In this document: one piece after another, positions 62,034 to 64,000 of the stretch
Position numbering within the stretch: position 1 is the stretch's first letter
Layout: every line of letters begins with the position of its first letter
Source: AWTP1-13 sp963797005
GTDB lineage: Bacteria > Pseudomonadota > Alphaproteobacteria > Rhizobiales > Hyphomicrobiaceae
NCBI GenBank assembly: GCA_963797005.1
Contig: CAWCOF010000004.1
Span: 1 to 64,000, forward strand
Length of the DNA: 64,000 nt
Reading direction: 5' to 3'
Position numbers and translations under genes: made by a program
Notes under the pieces: generated by a model
Databases searched by the model: none
Told to the model about the DNA's origin: nothing
The model's input: only the letters and a program-made list of their open reading frames with translations

Positions 62034-62610
62034 ATGGGCGCTCGAAGCGCGGTTGCAGTTGCCTTGCTCTCGGCTTTGGCGGTCGGGGGGTGTGCGTCTG
62101 CGACCAAGCCCCAGATCCCGGCTGGCCCCAGCGCGCTGCAGACATCGTCGCTGGTCATGCCGCCATCTCCCGAACCCGGCAACGGGCCGCCAAGCACGAC
62201 CGTGATGGCGGCGGGCACGCCGACGGAGGCTCTATGAGCTCGTTGCGCGCGGTGCCTTGGGTTGCTGGCTCGGCCCGGGCGGCCCGCTCAAGGCCTCCCA
62301 CGTCTTCCACGCCCAAGCCAAGCCGCCGGCCGAGGGAGGGGCGGCCGAGATCGTCCTGCACGAGCGTGATTCAACCTACAGCGACCAGCGCGGGTCGCGC
62401 GCCTTTCACGTAACGTTTGTGCGCGCTCCGGCGGGAGCGAAGGTCGAGATCACCAACATCAAGATGATGCCGACCCTTGGTGCCGCGATGGCAAAAGACG
62501 TCGAAATGTGGGCAGCGGGCGGCAAGGGGTGCGAGGTGCGCATTCTCTATCCCCCGCAGCCTATTCCCGTAAGCGTCAGGGGCCGCGCCCCCGCCCCCGC
62601 TAAGCCTTAA
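62034..62610 (+). pseudogene. Lipoprotein, frameshifted
   Basis: The first part (62034-62237) starts MGARSAVAVALLSALAVGGC with a lipobox AVGGC. Near 62235 the frame breaks; the next frame continues YELVARGALGCWLGPGGPLK, HVFHAQAKPPAEGGAAEIVL, AFHVTFVRAPAGAKVEITNI and AMAKDVEMWAAGGKGCEVRI. Joining them needs one base change and gives a lipoprotein of about 190 residues. In the annotation it may appear as two small ORFs. The single indel may be sequence error. Function unknown; outer or inner membrane attachment inferred from the lipobox. Confidence 0.65.
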
Positions 62611-62710
62611 CGGGCAGAGACGTGCAGAGACCCCGCAGGGGAGCGCCCGACGGGATCAAAACGGGAGACGCGGTAGGGTTAGCAGGCCGAACGCCGGCCC
62701 GCCGCGAGTC

Positions 62711-62989
62711 TTATTCCCGGTAGTCCTGGACGCGGGTCGCCCGCAGTCCGGGCAGGCCGTAGCGATCGATCGATCGCTGCCACGACAGGAACTCGTCGAC
62801 GGTCAGCTTGTAGCGCTCGCAAGCCTCCTCGAGGCTCAGGAGACCGCCACGAACGGCTGCCACCACCTCCGCTTTGCGCCGAATCACCCAGCGCTTGGTG
62901 TCCTTGGGCGGTAGATCGGCCACGGTGAGCGGACTGCCGTCCGGCCCGATGACGTAGCGCACTCTTGCCCTGTACTGCTGATCGGTCAT
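62711..62989 (-). CDS. sciP: CtrA inhibitor SciP (DUF1153)
   Basis: 92 residues: YVIGPDGSPLTVADLPPKDT and KRWVIRRKAEVVAAVRGGLL, SLEEACERYKLTVDEFLSWQ, RYGLPGLRATRVQDYRE. This is the DUF1153 helix-turn-helix of SciP, which blocks CtrA-driven transcription in swarmer cells of Caulobacter. A CtrA box (63040) precedes the gene. With ctrA 5 kb away and flagellar fliJ, it completes a regulatory trio. Confidence 0.92.
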   Translation of the reverse strand: MTDQQYRARVRYVIGPDGSPLTVADLPPKDTKRWVIRRKAEVVAAVRGGLLSLEEACERYKLTVDEFLSWQRSIDRYGLPGLRATRVQDYRE

Positions 62990-63357
62990 GATACTCGGTA
63001 CTCTTCTTCTGACCTGCGCCCGACACTAGCCTAACGCGATTAAAATCGACCTAAGTGACGGGGTAAATACTCCAAGAAGTTTTGCGCCGTTATTTGGTTA
63101 ATGCTGGTTACATTCTGGACAATTCTTAAGTTCGTTGAGTGTTTCCTCATGTCCAAGCCCCCGCTTGTCCGACGCTTGTTCCGTTCCAGCACGGTCATTG
63201 CAGAGGTCGCAAAGTTCGTGCCGCGGGGCGGGCCGCGCCGATCGGCGGGGATGCCATGCAATGGCCGGCCTTGATTGTGCCCCCTCCGGCGGCCATAGTG
63301 CCGCCGCTCGCCGGGGAACGGCACAGTGATCGTGGTGAATTTGGTATCATCGACCTA
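62990..63357. other. Intergenic region with CtrA box upstream of sciP and mnmA
   Basis: About 370 bases between the divergent sciP and mnmA genes; it carries both promoters and the CtrA box at 63040. No RNA gene or repeat seen. Confidence 0.45.
63040..63054 (-). promoter_or_regulatory. CtrA box upstream of sciP
   Basis: TTAA-N7-CTAA matches seven of eight positions of TTAA-N7-TTAA, 51 bases upstream of the sciP start codon. Confidence 0.5.
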
Positions 63358-64000
63358 GTGCCGGCCGTGGCTATTCCGCACTCGCGCGTGCGAGCTCCAA
63401 CTGCAGATGCAAGACGAAGGGTGGTCGTCGCCATGTCGGGCGGTGTCGACTCCTCGGTGGTGGCTGCGCTCCTCAAGGAGCAGGGGCACGAGGTCATCGG
63501 CGTCACCCTGCAGCTCTACGATCACGGCGCCGCGGTTGGCCGGCGCGGAGCCTGCTGTGCCGGGCAGGATATCCACGACGCGCGCCGCGTCGCCGACCGG
63601 CTCGGCATCCCGCATTACGTCCTGGACTATGAGCAGCGCTTCAAGGCGACCGTCATCCAGTCTTTTGCTGACAGCTATATCGCCGGCGAGACGCCCGTCC
63701 CCTGCGTCGTGTGCAACCAGCAGATCAAGTTTCACGAGCTGCTCTCGACCGTGCGCGAGCTTGAGGCGGACACGCTGGCGACCGGCCATTACATCGAGCT
63801 CCGGGCCGGCCCCGGCGGCCCCGAGCTCTACCGCGCCCGGGATGCGGAGCGCGACCAGAGCTACTTCCTGTTTGCGACCACGCGCGGCCAGCTTGCCTCC
63901 CTCATGTTTCCCCTGGGCGGCCATGCCAAGGCCGAGGTGCGGGCGCTCGCCCGCCGTTTCGCCCTGCCCGTGGCCGACAAGTCGGACAGCCAGGACATCT
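63358..64000 (+). CDS. mnmA: tRNA-specific 2-thiouridylase MnmA, 5' part
   Basis: Partial, running off the window; about 214 codons from a GTG start. The frame stays open upstream, so the start is uncertain. ATP-binding PP-loop SGGVDSSVVAALLK, VTLQLYDHGAA, CAGQDIHDARRVADRLGIPH, catalytic Cys in TPVPCVVCNQQIKFHEL, ATGHYIEL, and QSYFLFATTRGQLA. MnmA thiolates U34 of Lys, Glu and Gln tRNAs. Read divergently from sciP. Confidence 0.93.
   Translation, partial: MPAVAIPHSRVRAPTADARRRVVVAMSGGVDSSVVAALLKEQGHEVIGVTLQLYDHGAAVGRRGACCAGQDIHDARRVADRLGIPHYVLDYEQRFKATVIQSFADSYIAGETPVPCVVCNQQIKFHELLSTVRELEADTLATGHYIELRAGPGGPELYRARDAERDQSYFLFATTRGQLASLMFPLGGHAKAEVRALARRFALPVADKSDSQDI

Overview
The window looks like a chromosomal segment of an alphaproteobacterium of the Hyphomicrobiales (rhizobial order). 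It is GC-rich and carries CtrA, the CtrA inhibitor SciP (DUF1153), a short FliJ, a phasin, Omp25/31-type barrels, a GlgE/TreS-Mak/TreYZ cluster and an MnmA of the rhizobial type. No rRNA and no complete tRNA is present.

Bases 1 to about 17,600 are an integrated mobile element (plasmid or ICE-like). Read on the minus strand from its end at a tRNA-Pro gene, it holds a tyrosine integrase, a plasmid-type helix-turn-helix protein, a HTH_36 replication-type protein with an origin-like region, two DNA-transfer ATPases (both frameshifted), small plasmid genes, a replication-relaxation protein, a CHC2 zinc-finger protein, a conserved plasmid protein, and a DUF262 gene followed by a HEPN-like gene. The HEPN gene stops at the centre of a palindrome of about 6.3 kb (centre near 3156.5). 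Bases 1-3156 are an error-rich mirror copy of 3157 to about 6353. This is either a real inverted duplication or a long-read fold-back artefact.

Bases 18,339-34,633 are a seven-gene alpha-glucan/trehalose operon: glgE, treS-mak fusion, glgB, glgX, treZ, malQ, treY. Five of the six junctions are 4-base ATGA overlaps. Every gene is broken by many small indels (mostly net +1) although the catalytic motifs and the overlaps survive, which points to residual sequencing error more than decay. The pathway links trehalose, maltose-1-phosphate and glycogen.

Bases 34,800-57,100 are ordinary host genes, nearly all intact: a PfkB kinase, a phasin, a DUF1445 hydro-lyase, a bactofilin, a secreted protein, a complete LIV-type ABC transporter operon, an acyl-CoA ligase, hydrolases, a DHDPS-family lyase, a PAP2 membrane enzyme, a metallo-beta-lactamase-fold hydrolase, a ferredoxin plus two tandem P450s, a small antitoxin-like protein and an acyl-CoA carboxylase beta subunit. 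The transporter, ligase and P450 genes suggest uptake and breakdown of an organic acid; the substrate cannot be read from sequence.

Bases 57,300-64,000 are cell-cycle and envelope genes: ctrA with a candidate CtrA box, fliJ behind a near-consensus sigma-54 promoter, an Omp25/31-like protein, a double-barrel protein with an omptin-like first half, a frameshifted lipoprotein, sciP with a good CtrA box, and the start of mnmA, which runs off the window.
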